A stretch of DNA of 64,000 nucleotides from Rhodococcus sp. B7740 (GTDB lineage: Bacteria > Actinomycetota > Actinomycetes > Mycobacteriales > Mycobacteriaceae): NCBI RefSeq assembly GCF_000954115.1, contig NZ_CP010797.1, positions 3,286,001 to 3,350,000 of the forward strand, given 5' to 3'. Position 1 is the first letter of the stretch, and the number at the start of each line of letters is the position of its first letter. The position numbers and the translations under genes are program-made. The notes below the pieces were generated by a model. The model had not been told where the DNA came from and did no database searches. It saw only the letters and a program-made list of their open reading frames with translations. Positions 17,497-26,155 of the stretch are shown here, in pieces.

Positions 17497-19650
17497 GTGT
17501 TCGTTCGATGGGGAAAGTTCGTCCACCGACTCCGGTACACCGTTCTCGGTGTCATGGTGGCCGGGCTGTCGATCCTGGCCGCGTACGGCTGGGATCTCAC
17601 CGACCACTTGAGCCAGAGCGGCTTCGACGATCCGACGTCGCAATCCGCGGCTGCGAACAACCTTGCCGAGGCGACGTTCGGCCGAAACACCGAGGGCGAT
17701 GTGATCGTCCTGTACACCGCTCCGGAGGGGTCGACCATCGACGACCCGGCGTTCGACGCTGCGGTCGTCGGCAGTCTCGATTCGCTGGTGGCCGATCACC
17801 CGGACCGCATCGCGAAGATCAACGCCAGCTACTTCCGAACTGCCGAGGCCCCGGTGCTGGCGGCGCTCGGAACCACCGACAAGCAGCACGCCATCGCGAG
17901 CATCGCCATCGTCGGTACCGACGACACCGAGCTGACCGAGAACTTCCAGGCCGTCCAGAACGCGTTCTACATCGACGGCGTCGACGTACAGGTCGCCGGC
18001 CAACAGGCCGTGGCGGCCGCCCTGCAGTCGACGATGACCGACGACATCCACCGAATGGAAATCCTTGCCATCCCGGCGGTGGCAGTGCTGCTGTTCTTCG
18101 TGTTCGGCGGCGTCGTGGCCGCTGCGCTGCCGCTCATCGTCGGCGCGCTGACCGTCGTGGGTGCCAACGGCATCGTGAAGCTGTTCACCCACGTCACCGA
18201 CGTGAACACCTTCGTTGCACCGGTGGTGTCGCTGGTCGGACTCGGCTTGGCGATCGATTACGGACTGTTCATCGTGTCGCGTTTCCGAGAGGAACTGGGC
18301 GACGGCCGGTCGACGCCTGATGCCGTCCGTCGATCGGTCATGACGGCCGGTCGGACGGTGGCGTTCTCGGCGACGATCATCGTCGCCTGCCTCGGGGGTC
18401 TGTTGCTGTTTCCGCACGGGTTCCTGCGGTCGGTCGCCCTGGGTTCGATCGCGACGGTCGCTCTCGCGGCACTGAACGCGATCACCATCCTGCCGGCCAT
18501 TCTGTCGATTCTCGGCCCACGCGTCGATGCCCTCGGCCTGGCGTTCATGCGCAAGACCAAGTCGTCGGAGGAAATCGAGAACGGGATGTGGGGCAAGCTC
18601 ACCACCTGGGTGATGCGCAACCCCATCAAGGTGGTCGTCACCATCGTGCTCGGGCTGCTGGCGTTGACGCTTCCGATCGGGAACCTCGCGTTCGGCGGCA
18701 TCAACGAGACGTATCTGCCACCGGACAATCCGACGCGGGTGGCGCAGGAACGGTTCGACGAACTGTTCCCCGGCCAGCGCACCGAGCCGATCGAATTGGT
18801 CATCCAGAACGCCCAGGGGTCGAACCTGGCCGCCATCACCACCCAGGCGAACAACGCACCGGGCCTGGTCGAGCAGTTCACCCCGGTCGGTGCCAGCAAG
18901 GACGGGATCATCGTCTTCAAGGCCGGACTGATCGATCGCAACGACGCAGCGCCCGCCATCGAGTTCCTGCGCAGCATCGACACTCCCGAGGGCACCTCGA
19001 TGGAGGTGACGGGAACCCCTGCGATCGAACGGGATTCGATCGATGCGCTGGTGGATCGTCTACCCCTGATGGCGGTGCTGGTCGTCATCGTCGTGACCGT
19101 ACTGATGTTCCTGACGTTCGGATCCTTGGTGTTGCCGATCAAGGCGGTGCTGATGACGACCCTCGGGCTCGGTGCCACGATGGGCATCCTGACGTGGATC
19201 TTCATCGACGGCCACGGCGCGGCGTGGCTGAATTTCACGCCCGGGCCGATCATGGCGATGATTCTGCTGTTGATCGCCGCCATCGTGTTCGGGCTGTCCA
19301 CCGACTACGAGGTGTTCCTACTCTCTCGTATGGTCGAGGCACGCGAAAATGGTTCCAGCACAAGCGAAGCCATTCATATCGGCACTTCGCACACCGGCCG
19401 CATCATCACTGCGGCAGCATTGATCCTCATCGTCGTCACCGGAGCGTTCGCGTTCTCCGATCTGGTGATGATGAAGTACATCGCGTACGGCATGATCGCG
19501 GCCCTCATCATCGACGCCACCGTCATTCGCATGTTCCTGGTGCCCGCGACGATGAAGCTGCTCGGCGACGCGAGCTGGTGGGCACCGGCGGGCATGAAGC
19601 GCATGCAACGCAGACTCGGACTGGGCGAAACGGCTCCGAAAGACGACTGA
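17497..19650 (+). CDS. Second MmpL3-type transporter, tandem paralog without tail
   Basis: 717 residues, closely similar to the mmpL3 core just upstream from the first residues (MFVRWGKFVHRLRYTVLGVM versus MFARWGDIVYRLRYTVIGVM) to the end of TM12. Both Asp-Tyr pairs are kept (LAIDYGLFIVSRF and LSTDYEVFLLSRM), so it should be an active proton-driven exporter. It stops at GLGETAPKDD, exactly where the first copy's disordered tail would begin. The GTG start at 17497 follows GGGGGAG. The 87-base gap after copy one allows independent expression. The cargo could be another mycolate or glycolipid. Confidence 0.9.
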   Translation: MFVRWGKFVHRLRYTVLGVMVAGLSILAAYGWDLTDHLSQSGFDDPTSQSAAANNLAEATFGRNTEGDVIVLYTAPEGSTIDDPAFDAAVVGSLDSLVADHPDRIAKINASYFRTAEAPVLAALGTTDKQHAIASIAIVGTDDTELTENFQAVQNAFYIDGVDVQVAGQQAVAAALQSTMTDDIHRMEILAIPAVAVLLFFVFGGVVAAALPLIVGALTVVGANGIVKLFTHVTDVNTFVAPVVSLVGLGLAIDYGLFIVSRFREELGDGRSTPDAVRRSVMTAGRTVAFSATIIVACLGGLLLFPHGFLRSVALGSIATVALAALNAITILPAILSILGPRVDALGLAFMRKTKSSEEIENGMWGKLTTWVMRNPIKVVVTIVLGLLALTLPIGNLAFGGINETYLPPDNPTRVAQERFDELFPGQRTEPIELVIQNAQGSNLAAITTQANNAPGLVEQFTPVGASKDGIIVFKAGLIDRNDAAPAIEFLRSIDTPEGTSMEVTGTPAIERDSIDALVDRLPLMAVLVVIVVTVLMFLTFGSLVLPIKAVLMTTLGLGATMGILTWIFIDGHGAAWLNFTPGPIMAMILLLIAAIVFGLSTDYEVFLLSRMVEARENGSSTSEAIHIGTSHTGRIITAAALILIVVTGAFAFSDLVMMKYIAYGMIAALIIDATVIRMFLVPATMKLLGDASWWAPAGMKRMQRRLGLGETAPKDD

Positions 19651-19672
19651 CGCGCCGCCGCCCCACAACGCG

Positions 19673-19717
19673 TCAATGGACCACTGCACTCCTCAGACGT
19701 ATGCAATGGTCCATTGA
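19673..19717. terminator. Intergenic hairpin, copy 1
   Basis: The 16-base arms TCAATGGACCACTGCA and TGCAATGGTCCATTGA pair with one C-A mismatch (a G-U wobble on the minus-strand RNA). The loop is CTCCTCAGACGTA. It lies between convergent genes (MmpL paralog and DUF2339) and probably ends transcription from one or both. Confidence 0.65.
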
Positions 19718-19743
19718 TGCGGTGCGGCCGGGCTCGGGTCGGA

Positions 19744-19796
19744 CGCGTGAATGGACCACTGCACTCCTCAGACGTATGCAGTGGTCCATTCACGCG
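19744..19796. terminator. Intergenic hairpin, copy 2
   Basis: A perfect 20-bp stem (CGCGTGAATGGACCACTGCA with its reverse complement) encloses the same 13-base loop CTCCTCAGACGTA as copy 1. Relative to copy 1 a C-G pair has become G-C (TCAATGG to TGAATGG with the matching change on the other arm), so pairing is preserved. Confidence 0.7.
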
Positions 19797-19807
19797 GTGT
19801 GGGGAGG

Positions 19808-21709
19808 TCAGGAAGACACTGCCGCACTCTCTCGGTCCGCGAACACCTTCGCGTAACGGGTGCCCGCGATCAGCAGTAGTAGTCCCACTGCGATGAAGGC
19901 GATGACTCGGAACAGTCCGTCCAGGGCGACGAGGTCGAACAGGAACAGTTTTGCGATGGCCGCCGCGGTCAAGGACAGTCCGGCCAGCAGTGCCAGATGA
20001 GCGTGGGTGACACTGCGCAGCCCGAATGCCAGGAGTGCGAAGGCTGCGATCATCCACTCGATGGTCGCCGCGGTGTGGCCTGCAGTGAATCCCGTTGTTT
20101 CGCCACCGATTCCGATGCCGAGGGTCACCGTTGCCGCCGTCAGGCCGTACAGCGCGAGTACGCCGGAGACGATGGCAAGGGTCCGCAGTCCGTCGTCGAC
20201 CGGTTTCAGTTCGGCCAGCACGTATGCGAAGGCGAATGCCGTTGCAGCGAGCAGGATTCCGCCCAGGGCGATACCGACGCTACCCACTGCGTGATCGGAG
20301 TCCAGCAGCGCCTGCGGCGGACTGACCGAGACGAACATCAGTGCGCCGATCACACCGAATCCGCTGCCGATCGAGTATGCGAGTGTCGAGCGGGTGCTGT
20401 GGGCCACCGCGATCAGGGCCGACGCGACGGCGAACAGCACCACCGGGCGAATCTCGAGGGTCGTCGACTCGACTGCGGCCTGCAGCGTCGCCAGCGCTCC
20501 GATCACCGCGACGGCGATGCGAGCGTGCCCCGGCAACCACCTCACCAGAATCACGATCGCCACGGCTGCAGCAGCAAGAACCAGTTGGACAGAGACGGTC
20601 GCGGCGCGATCGAAAACGTCGGCAGAGACCAGCACCGGCACAGACGCGAGAGCGATCATGACGGTGGCGACCACATCGGAGACGTTGCGGCGCAGCAACT
20701 CCAGTGAGGTTCCGATCCCGAAGCCGGCCACCGACACGACGGCCAGGAGCAGCCAGAAGCCGCCGGTGGATCCGGACAGATCGACACTCGCGATGGCAGC
20801 CAGCACCGCACCGACGAGGGGCACGGTCCGAACGACCTGCAGGAGTGGCCAATTGCGGCCGATCTGAGCCGGAAAGCTGGCGACGTACGTGGCGATGAGG
20901 AATGCGATCAGGGTCAGGGTGAGGCCGTCGGTCAGCACCGGTCCACACACCGCGACACCGGCGAGAATCAGCACCGCCATCGGCTGCGACGTCCACTGCA
21001 CTGCGAGTGCCGTTCCGGCTGCGGCGATTCCGAATGCGGTGATCAGCCCGAGTACGGGATCGAGCCAGCCGTACAGGACAGACGTCGCGAGTACATCGAG
21101 GTACAGGCCCGCGATGCCGGTGGCGGCGAGGGCAATTCCGCCGATGCGTCCGCCGGAGCGGCCGAACACTCGGACACCTGCACCGATCAGCGCGAGTGAG
21201 AACACTGCGCCCGCGGCGACCCGCAGCGGAGGGCCGAACCACCCGGCCTGTGCGGCGAGGACGAGCAGCATCACGACACCGACGAGGGTGACGCCTGCGC
21301 CTGCGACAGCCAGCAGACGACTGATGACACCGTCACGCTGCCACCACGGTTCGCGCGGCGGAGCCGGCGGGCGAGGCGCGACGACCGGTCCCCTGGGTGG
21401 TGCGGGGTAGGTCATGGCGGGCTGGGGCCGAGCCGTCTGCTGCCCCGCCGGCTGACGGACGATGTGGCCGAACGGCTGACCGTAGGGCTGCGGAGGCAGC
21501 GGTGGTGACGCCACCGGCGGCGCAACGGCAGGAGCTGCCGGTGCCGACGCCTGCCGCGTGGGAGCGGGAGCCGTTGCGGCACCGAGCTGGGACTGCAGGT
21601 TCTGCAGGTCGACGGCCACCTGGCGCATGTGGTCGCCCAAGGAATCGAAGCGGCTGGACAGTCGCGCGACGAGTTGCGGATCCAGCCCGGAGCTCTGGGG
21701 AGAAGTCAT
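19808..21709 (-). CDS. DUF2339 multi-pass membrane protein
   Basis: 633 residues. The first 60 residues form a soluble helix (SRFDSLGDHMRQVAVDLQNLQ, coiled-coil-like), followed by a Pro/Ala-rich linker to about residue 120, then some 16-20 closely packed hydrophobic helices to the end. This is the DUF2339 architecture. The function of the family is unknown to me. ATG start at 21709; the gene lies upstream of the paired hairpins and is transcribed toward them. Confidence 0.85.
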   Translation of the reverse strand: MTSPQSSGLDPQLVARLSSRFDSLGDHMRQVAVDLQNLQSQLGAATAPAPTRQASAPAAPAVAPPVASPPLPPQPYGQPFGHIVRQPAGQQTARPQPAMTYPAPPRGPVVAPRPPAPPREPWWQRDGVISRLLAVAGAGVTLVGVVMLLVLAAQAGWFGPPLRVAAGAVFSLALIGAGVRVFGRSGGRIGGIALAATGIAGLYLDVLATSVLYGWLDPVLGLITAFGIAAAGTALAVQWTSQPMAVLILAGVAVCGPVLTDGLTLTLIAFLIATYVASFPAQIGRNWPLLQVVRTVPLVGAVLAAIASVDLSGSTGGFWLLLAVVSVAGFGIGTSLELLRRNVSDVVATVMIALASVPVLVSADVFDRAATVSVQLVLAAAAVAIVILVRWLPGHARIAVAVIGALATLQAAVESTTLEIRPVVLFAVASALIAVAHSTRSTLAYSIGSGFGVIGALMFVSVSPPQALLDSDHAVGSVGIALGGILLAATAFAFAYVLAELKPVDDGLRTLAIVSGVLALYGLTAATVTLGIGIGGETTGFTAGHTAATIEWMIAAFALLAFGLRSVTHAHLALLAGLSLTAAAIAKLFLFDLVALDGLFRVIAFIAVGLLLLIAGTRYAKVFADRESAAVSS

Positions 21710-21784
21710 GGGTTAAATCCTGCGACCGTGGCGGCCGGAAAGCGTGAGTAGTGCTACTCGGATTGCTCGAGTAGAAGCGCCTCG

Positions 21785-22435
21785 CTAGCCGAACATACGA
21801 CGGATCGAGCTACCGAAGGGATGCTTGGCGGTCACCGAACCCAAGCGAACCTTGCCCGAGACCACGAGATGCAGCGGCCCGTACGGAGGCCCGGTGCGGA
21901 CCTTGTTGGTGGCGCTACCCGCCACCGTCTCGACGCGGTTGAGATCGACTGTCGCCTCGGTGGGCACGATCAGTGTCACGGTGCTGCAGTAGTCGTCGAC
22001 GTGAATCTCGACCACCTGCGTGGACATGACCGCCTGCGTGAAGTCGAGTGTCACCGTCGACATGCGGGTGGAGACGCGCATGCTCGGCGGCACATTCCAC
22101 GGTCCCTTGCGGGTGATGGTGGACATGGTGCCGCGCAGTGTGTCCGACGCGCCGCTGCCGTGTCCCCAATGCTCGTGAACGACGCGGCGCGCCGTCGGTT
22201 GCGGGGTGGGCGCGGGAAAGAGCTTCGGTGCCGGGCGATGTTCCTCGGCGATCTGCATCCCGGGCAGGTCGGCGAGTACCGAGTTCAGTTCACCGCGGGT
22301 CTTCGACGCCAATGCGGTGTCCATTCGCTCGGTGAACTCACCGAGCGACAACATGCCCTGGCCCACCGCGCGCTGCAGCAGCTGCCCGACGTGTTCGCGT
22401 TCGGCATCGGACACTCTCAGATCCCTCGCCTCCAT
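21785..22435 (-). CDS. DUF1707 SHOCT-like protein
   Basis: 216 residues. The N-terminal 55 residues (LRVSDAEREHVGQLLQRAVGQG, then LSLGEFTERMDTALASKTRGEL) are a DUF1707 domain, a short helical domain common in actinobacterial membrane-stress proteins. The C-terminal 110 residues have the repeated beta-strand pattern of the LiaF-like cell-wall-active antibiotic response domain (VTLDFTQAVMSTQVVEIHVDDYCSTVTLIVP). There is no membrane helix, so it is probably cytoplasmic. It lies 75 bases downstream of the DUF2339 gene on the same strand. Confidence 0.82.
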   Translation of the reverse strand: MEARDLRVSDAEREHVGQLLQRAVGQGMLSLGEFTERMDTALASKTRGELNSVLADLPGMQIAEEHRPAPKLFPAPTPQPTARRVVHEHWGHGSGASDTLRGTMSTITRKGPWNVPPSMRVSTRMSTVTLDFTQAVMSTQVVEIHVDDYCSTVTLIVPTEATVDLNRVETVAGSATNKVRTGPPYGPLHLVVSGKVRLGSVTAKHPFGSSIRRMFG

Positions 22436-22456
22436 GGGTTCAGGGTAGCGAAGATC

Positions 22457-23569
22457 TCAGGCTGCGCGACCGCCGAGAACGGAGAGCATTCCGGACACCG
22501 ACGCCGGCCATCCGAACTGTTCGGCGCGCAACCTGGCGGCGGTGCGGCGGCCGTCGACGGGTAGTTCGAGTACTCGTTCGATCTCGGCGGCGAATCCGTC
22601 TGCGGTGTTCTCGGAGGATCCGCCGCAGTGTGGGGTGACGATCTGCGCCAACGCCGAGGTCTCGGAGACGACGACGGGGGTGCCCGCGGCGAGCGATTCC
22701 AACGCAGCGAGGCCGAACGTCTCGTGTGGTCCCGGTGCGAGAGCGATGTCCGCGGAGGCCAGCAGGGCTGCGACGGCCGCTCTGCCGTCGACGAAGCCGA
22801 GGAAGTCGACGGGTAGGCCGCGGGCACGTCGTTCGAGGCCGGCTCGGCGGGGGCCGTCGCCGGCGATGATCAGCCGCGCCCGCATTCCCGAATCGCAGAG
22901 CGCAGCAAGCGAATCGATACTTCTCTCGACGTGCTTCTCCACCGACAGCCGGCCGCAGTGCACCAGCAGGCGATCGGCGTCGCCCAACCAAGCCGACCGG
23001 TTGCCCACGTGCCGACGCCGCGGATGGAACAGGTCGAGGTCCACGCCGAGCGGCACTCGGTGCACGTTACGCACTCCGATGCGCTCGAATTCCTGCTGCG
23101 CGAACTCCGTGGTGCACACGACGGCGTCGTACTGTTCGGCCGTACGCCGATTGGCCAGGTCCGCGATGGGGCGAGCACAGCGCATCGGCATCGTCTGCGC
23201 GAGCAGACGGTCCAGACGTTCGTGAGAGATCATCACGCTGCGCACGTCTCGGCGCGCGGCCCAGGCACCCATGCCGCGCAGTGTCAGTCGGTCCGATACC
23301 TCGATCACGTCGGGCCGCAATCCGGCCGCCACCGAGGACACTCGGCGCGGGTCGGCCACCCGATACCCACCGGTGAACGGAATCCGCGGTGCCGGCACCT
23401 CGATGCGCACCACTCCCGACGGGAGCAGCGTCTCACTCCGTCGATCGCCCGGCACGATCAGAGTCACCTCGTGGCCGCCGGCCACGTACCCCGATCCGAG
23501 CTGGTCGACGGCCGTCCGCAAGCCGCCGGACCTCGGTCCGTAGAAGTTGGCCACCTGCACGATGCGCAC
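22457..23569 (-). CDS. mgtA: GDP-mannose-dependent alpha-mannosyltransferase MgtA
   Basis: 370 residues, GT4 family, GT-B fold. The N-terminus IVQVANFYGPRSGGLRTAVD is, from memory, nearly identical to M. tuberculosis MgtA (Rv0557, once called PimB). The donor site APGPHETFGLAALESLAAGTPVV carries the E-x7-E motif. MgtA mannosylates a glucuronosyl-diacylglycerol in glycolipid/lipomannan-related synthesis. I begin at the GTG at 23569, directly before RIVQVAN; the open frame extends to 23662 without family-like sequence. Divergent from a small SRPBCC gene. Confidence 0.82.
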   Translation of the reverse strand: MRIVQVANFYGPRSGGLRTAVDQLGSGYVAGGHEVTLIVPGDRRSETLLPSGVVRIEVPAPRIPFTGGYRVADPRRVSSVAAGLRPDVIEVSDRLTLRGMGAWAARRDVRSVMISHERLDRLLAQTMPMRCARPIADLANRRTAEQYDAVVCTTEFAQQEFERIGVRNVHRVPLGVDLDLFHPRRRHVGNRSAWLGDADRLLVHCGRLSVEKHVERSIDSLAALCDSGMRARLIIAGDGPRRAGLERRARGLPVDFLGFVDGRAAVAALLASADIALAPGPHETFGLAALESLAAGTPVVVSETSALAQIVTPHCGGSSENTADGFAAEIERVLELPVDGRRTAARLRAEQFGWPASVSGMLSVLGGRAA

Positions 23570-23678
23570 CCGACCAGTCTCCCCAGCCGAGAGTCCGCCC
23601 GACGGCGCGGTGATGGACAGTGGCCGAACCCTCACGTAATTCTGTGTGGGGATCGCTACCAACGGGTAGGTGAGGCAG

Positions 23679-24068
23679 ATGCGAGTGACACTGCAATCGA
23701 CCGGTAACGCCCCCGCCCCCGAGGTCTGGGAACGCTACATGGAACCGACGGCCTGGAAGACCTGGGCTCCACAGATCATCGGCGTCGAGTACCGCGGTGA
23801 ACGCCTGGACGCCGACACCACCGGCCGAGTGCTGGGGCCGCTCGGGCTGCCGATCGACTTCCGGGTGCATTCGGTCGACGAGCGATCGTGGACGTGGGCA
23901 TGGTCGGCCTGGTTCCAGAATCAGGCTATCGGGGTCGACCTGACGCACGGCGTCGTCTCACGACCCAACGGGACCAGGGCGTGGTTGACGATCGACGGCC
24001 CGCTGCCACTGGTTCTGCCGTACGTGCCGATCGCCAAGTTCGCGCTCGGCAGGTTGTGCAGTCCGTAG
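23679..24068 (+). CDS. SRPBCC-family small protein
   Basis: 129 residues. It begins with the strand MRVTLQSTGNAPAPEVWERYM, then WAPQIIGVEYRGERL and a central FRVHSVDERSWTWAWSAWF, consistent with the helix-grip START/Bet v1 (SRPBCC) fold that binds hydrophobic ligands. The ATG at 23679 follows AGGTGAGG. Ligand unknown. Its stop codon lies 2 bases from the convergent gene's stop, inside a small palindrome. Confidence 0.7.
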   Translation: MRVTLQSTGNAPAPEVWERYMEPTAWKTWAPQIIGVEYRGERLDADTTGRVLGPLGLPIDFRVHSVDERSWTWAWSAWFQNQAIGVDLTHGVVSRPNGTRAWLTIDGPLPLVLPYVPIAKFALGRLCSP

Positions 24069-24070
24069 CG

Positions 24071-24292
24071 CTACTCGGACCGTGTGACGGTCTTCTCCTC
24101 CGACTTGTCGGCCACGTCGGTCGGCTCGGGCGTCGGTAGCGAGGACTCCTCGCCCGACCCGTCCAGGTGGCCGTCGAACTCGTCGATCGCCTCGTCGCGC
24201 TCGGCACCGGTCTGATCGAGATCGGCGTCGACCCCCTTCGAGTGCTTCGCCGGGTCGACGGTGGTGTCCACTGCATTTTCGTTGTCGGTCAT
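24071..24292 (-). CDS. Small acidic hypothetical protein
   Basis: 73 residues, very acidic and without hydrophobic segments (MTDNENAVDTTVDPAKHSKG, later DEAIDEFDGHLDGSGEESS). Probably disordered. It lies 37 bases downstream of the response regulator on the same strand and could be the last gene of that operon. Not recognised. Confidence 0.55.
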   Translation of the reverse strand: MTDNENAVDTTVDPAKHSKGVDADLDQTGAERDEAIDEFDGHLDGSGEESSLPTPEPTDVADKSEEKTVTRSE

Positions 24293-24329
24293 GGAATGCA
24301 GAGTGCCCCTCGGCTACCGACGCAAACCC

Positions 24330-24989
24330 TCACAGCCCTTTTTCGATGACGTATCGGGTCAGTTCGACGCGGTTGGCCAGCTGCAGTTTTCGCAAGGTCG
24401 CCTGGACGTGATTCTCGACGGTGCGATGGCTGAGCGTCAGTCGGGTCGCAATCTGCTTGGCGCTCAATCCTTTTGCGACCAGGCGTAGTACTTCGGTCTC
24501 GCGGTCGGTCAGCGTCGGGCGAGTGTCGGATGCAGGCTCGGGCGAGGACGACATCCGCCGGAACTCTCCGAGTACCAGGCCCGCGAGGCCGGGAGTGAAC
24601 ACCGCCTGCCCGGCCGACGTGGCACGGACCGCGTCGAACAGTTCTTCGGCCGATGCGCTCTTGACCAGGTAACCGGTCGCACCCGCCTTGATCGCGTCGA
24701 GCACGTCGCTGCGTTCGGCGGAGGCCGAGAGCACCAGGATCTTGGTCTCGGGCGAGGCGTCCAGGACGGCGACGGTGGCATCGGCTCCGTTGCCGTCGGG
24801 CAGATGCATGTCCATCAGCACCACATCGGGTGTGGTCGCTCGGGCGCGGCGCCCTGCAGCGGCGACGCCGTCCGCGGTGGCGACGACCCTGAATCCGGCG
24901 GCCTCGAGATCCCGGGCGACACCGTCGCGCCACATCGGGTGGTCGTCGACGACCATCACCGCGATGTCGGCATTCGCTTCCTCTGTCAT
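24330..24989 (-). CDS. NarL/LuxR-type response regulator
   Basis: 219 residues. The receiver domain has the acidic pair in VVDDHPMWRDG and the phospho-acceptor Asp in VVLMDMHLPDGNGA; the T/S and K positions lie at VLSASAE and GYLVKSAS. The C-terminal HTH is LTDRETEVLRLVAKGLSAKQ followed by the recognition helix LSHRTVENHV. Translation starts at the ATG at 24989, overlapping the kinase stop (ATGA). It pairs with the adjacent kinase. Targets unknown. Confidence 0.92.
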   Translation of the reverse strand: MTEEANADIAVMVVDDHPMWRDGVARDLEAAGFRVVATADGVAAAGRRARATTPDVVLMDMHLPDGNGADATVAVLDASPETKILVLSASAERSDVLDAIKAGATGYLVKSASAEELFDAVRATSAGQAVFTPGLAGLVLGEFRRMSSSPEPASDTRPTLTDRETEVLRLVAKGLSAKQIATRLTLSHRTVENHVQATLRKLQLANRVELTRYVIEKGL

Positions 24990-26155
24990 TCCGGTCCCTT
25001 CGCTCGCGGAATGCGGATCTCCCATTCGGTTCCCTCACCCTCGTCGGTGTCGAGTATCGCAGTACCGCCGAGAGATTCGACGCGGCCGAGGATCGATTTC
25101 GAGACGCCCATCCGACCCTCGGCCTCGGCGGCGGCGAGCCGTCCGGCAGGGATTCCGCGGCCGTCGTCGCGGATACTGACGATCAATTCCCCGTCGACGT
25201 CCTCGAGCAACACGTAGGCCTTCGCATCGGCTCCTGCGTGAAGTTCGACGTTGGACAGTGCGGTGGCCACGACGGCGGCGAGTTCCTCGGCGACGTCGGA
25301 TTCGACCAGCACGGGATCGGCGGGCGTCGAGACCGAGATCGATGTGCCCGCCTGAGTTCGCAGCAGCGCCCTGACGTCGACGATCGAGCCGGTGTGGTCG
25401 TCCCGAGGAGCTGCCTGTTCCGAGATCAGTACACGCAGAGCCACTTCCTGCTCGCCGGCCAGCTCGGCGAGTTCGGCTGCCGGCCCGCCTATTTCGAGAC
25501 CACGCCGTCGTACCAGGGCCAATACCTGCAGCACTCCGTCGTGCACCTGCCGGGCCAGCCGCTCTCGCTCCTCGGTGATCGCGGCCGATCGTGCTGCGCG
25601 GCGCAATTCTTCGTGGGCGCGCCTGGCGGTGTTCGACGCCAATCCCAGTGCCAGTCCGGCCGAGAGCAAGACCGGGGCGGTGGCATCGGACCAGAGATCG
25701 GAGTCGAAGCGGTCGCGGACGAGTGCGCTGACCACCGACATCGCCACCCCCGATGCAATTCCGCCCCTGGGGCCCAACAGGATTGCGGCAGAGATGACGG
25801 CGTTGGTGGCCCACAGCGTGGTCGGCAGAGTTTGGCGGGTGCTGTACCACTCGTAATCGGCCACCAACCTCGTCGACGCCATCAGCGCGATGACGATGAC
25901 CTGATCGGCGAGCACCACCTGCCAGCGTGGCAGTGATGCGCGTGCGAGCATCAGCGCCGATGCCCCGGACCACACGGCCATCAGAGCGACGAGGAACCAG
26001 CTCAGCCGCGGGTTGGTGTAATTGTCCACGGTCGCGGCCTGATAACTGATCGCGTAGACCAGTGTGATCAGCCGGAAAGCCTGCGAGGCCCGCCAGAGCG
26101 GGGTGTCGGGATCGGACGAGGTGAGCGTGGTCCGTACCCGGTCAGCCGTCCGCAT
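24986..26155 (-). CDS. HisKA_3-type sensor histidine kinase
   Basis: 389 residues. About five hydrophobic segments fill the first 170 residues, with no large extracellular domain, so it probably senses within the membrane. The dimerisation/phosphorylation helix is ERERLARQVHDGVLQVLALV (phospho-His in RQVHDG). The HATPase_c domain ends the protein, with DDGRGIPAG and GRMGVSKSILGRVESLGG. The first 14 bases overlap the end of the AI-2E-family gene, so permease, kinase and regulator form one operon. Confidence 0.9.
   Translation of the reverse strand: MRTADRVRTTLTSSDPDTPLWRASQAFRLITLVYAISYQAATVDNYTNPRLSWFLVALMAVWSGASALMLARASLPRWQVVLADQVIVIALMASTRLVADYEWYSTRQTLPTTLWATNAVISAAILLGPRGGIASGVAMSVVSALVRDRFDSDLWSDATAPVLLSAGLALGLASNTARRAHEELRRAARSAAITEERERLARQVHDGVLQVLALVRRRGLEIGGPAAELAELAGEQEVALRVLISEQAAPRDDHTGSIVDVRALLRTQAGTSISVSTPADPVLVESDVAEELAAVVATALSNVELHAGADAKAYVLLEDVDGELIVSIRDDGRGIPAGRLAAAEAEGRMGVSKSILGRVESLGGTAILDTDEGEGTEWEIRIPRAKGPE

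Noticed and set aside
19673-19796. Two similar units considered as a CRISPR array
   Set aside because: Each unit is an inverted repeat with a loop, only two copies exist, there are no spacers and no cas genes.
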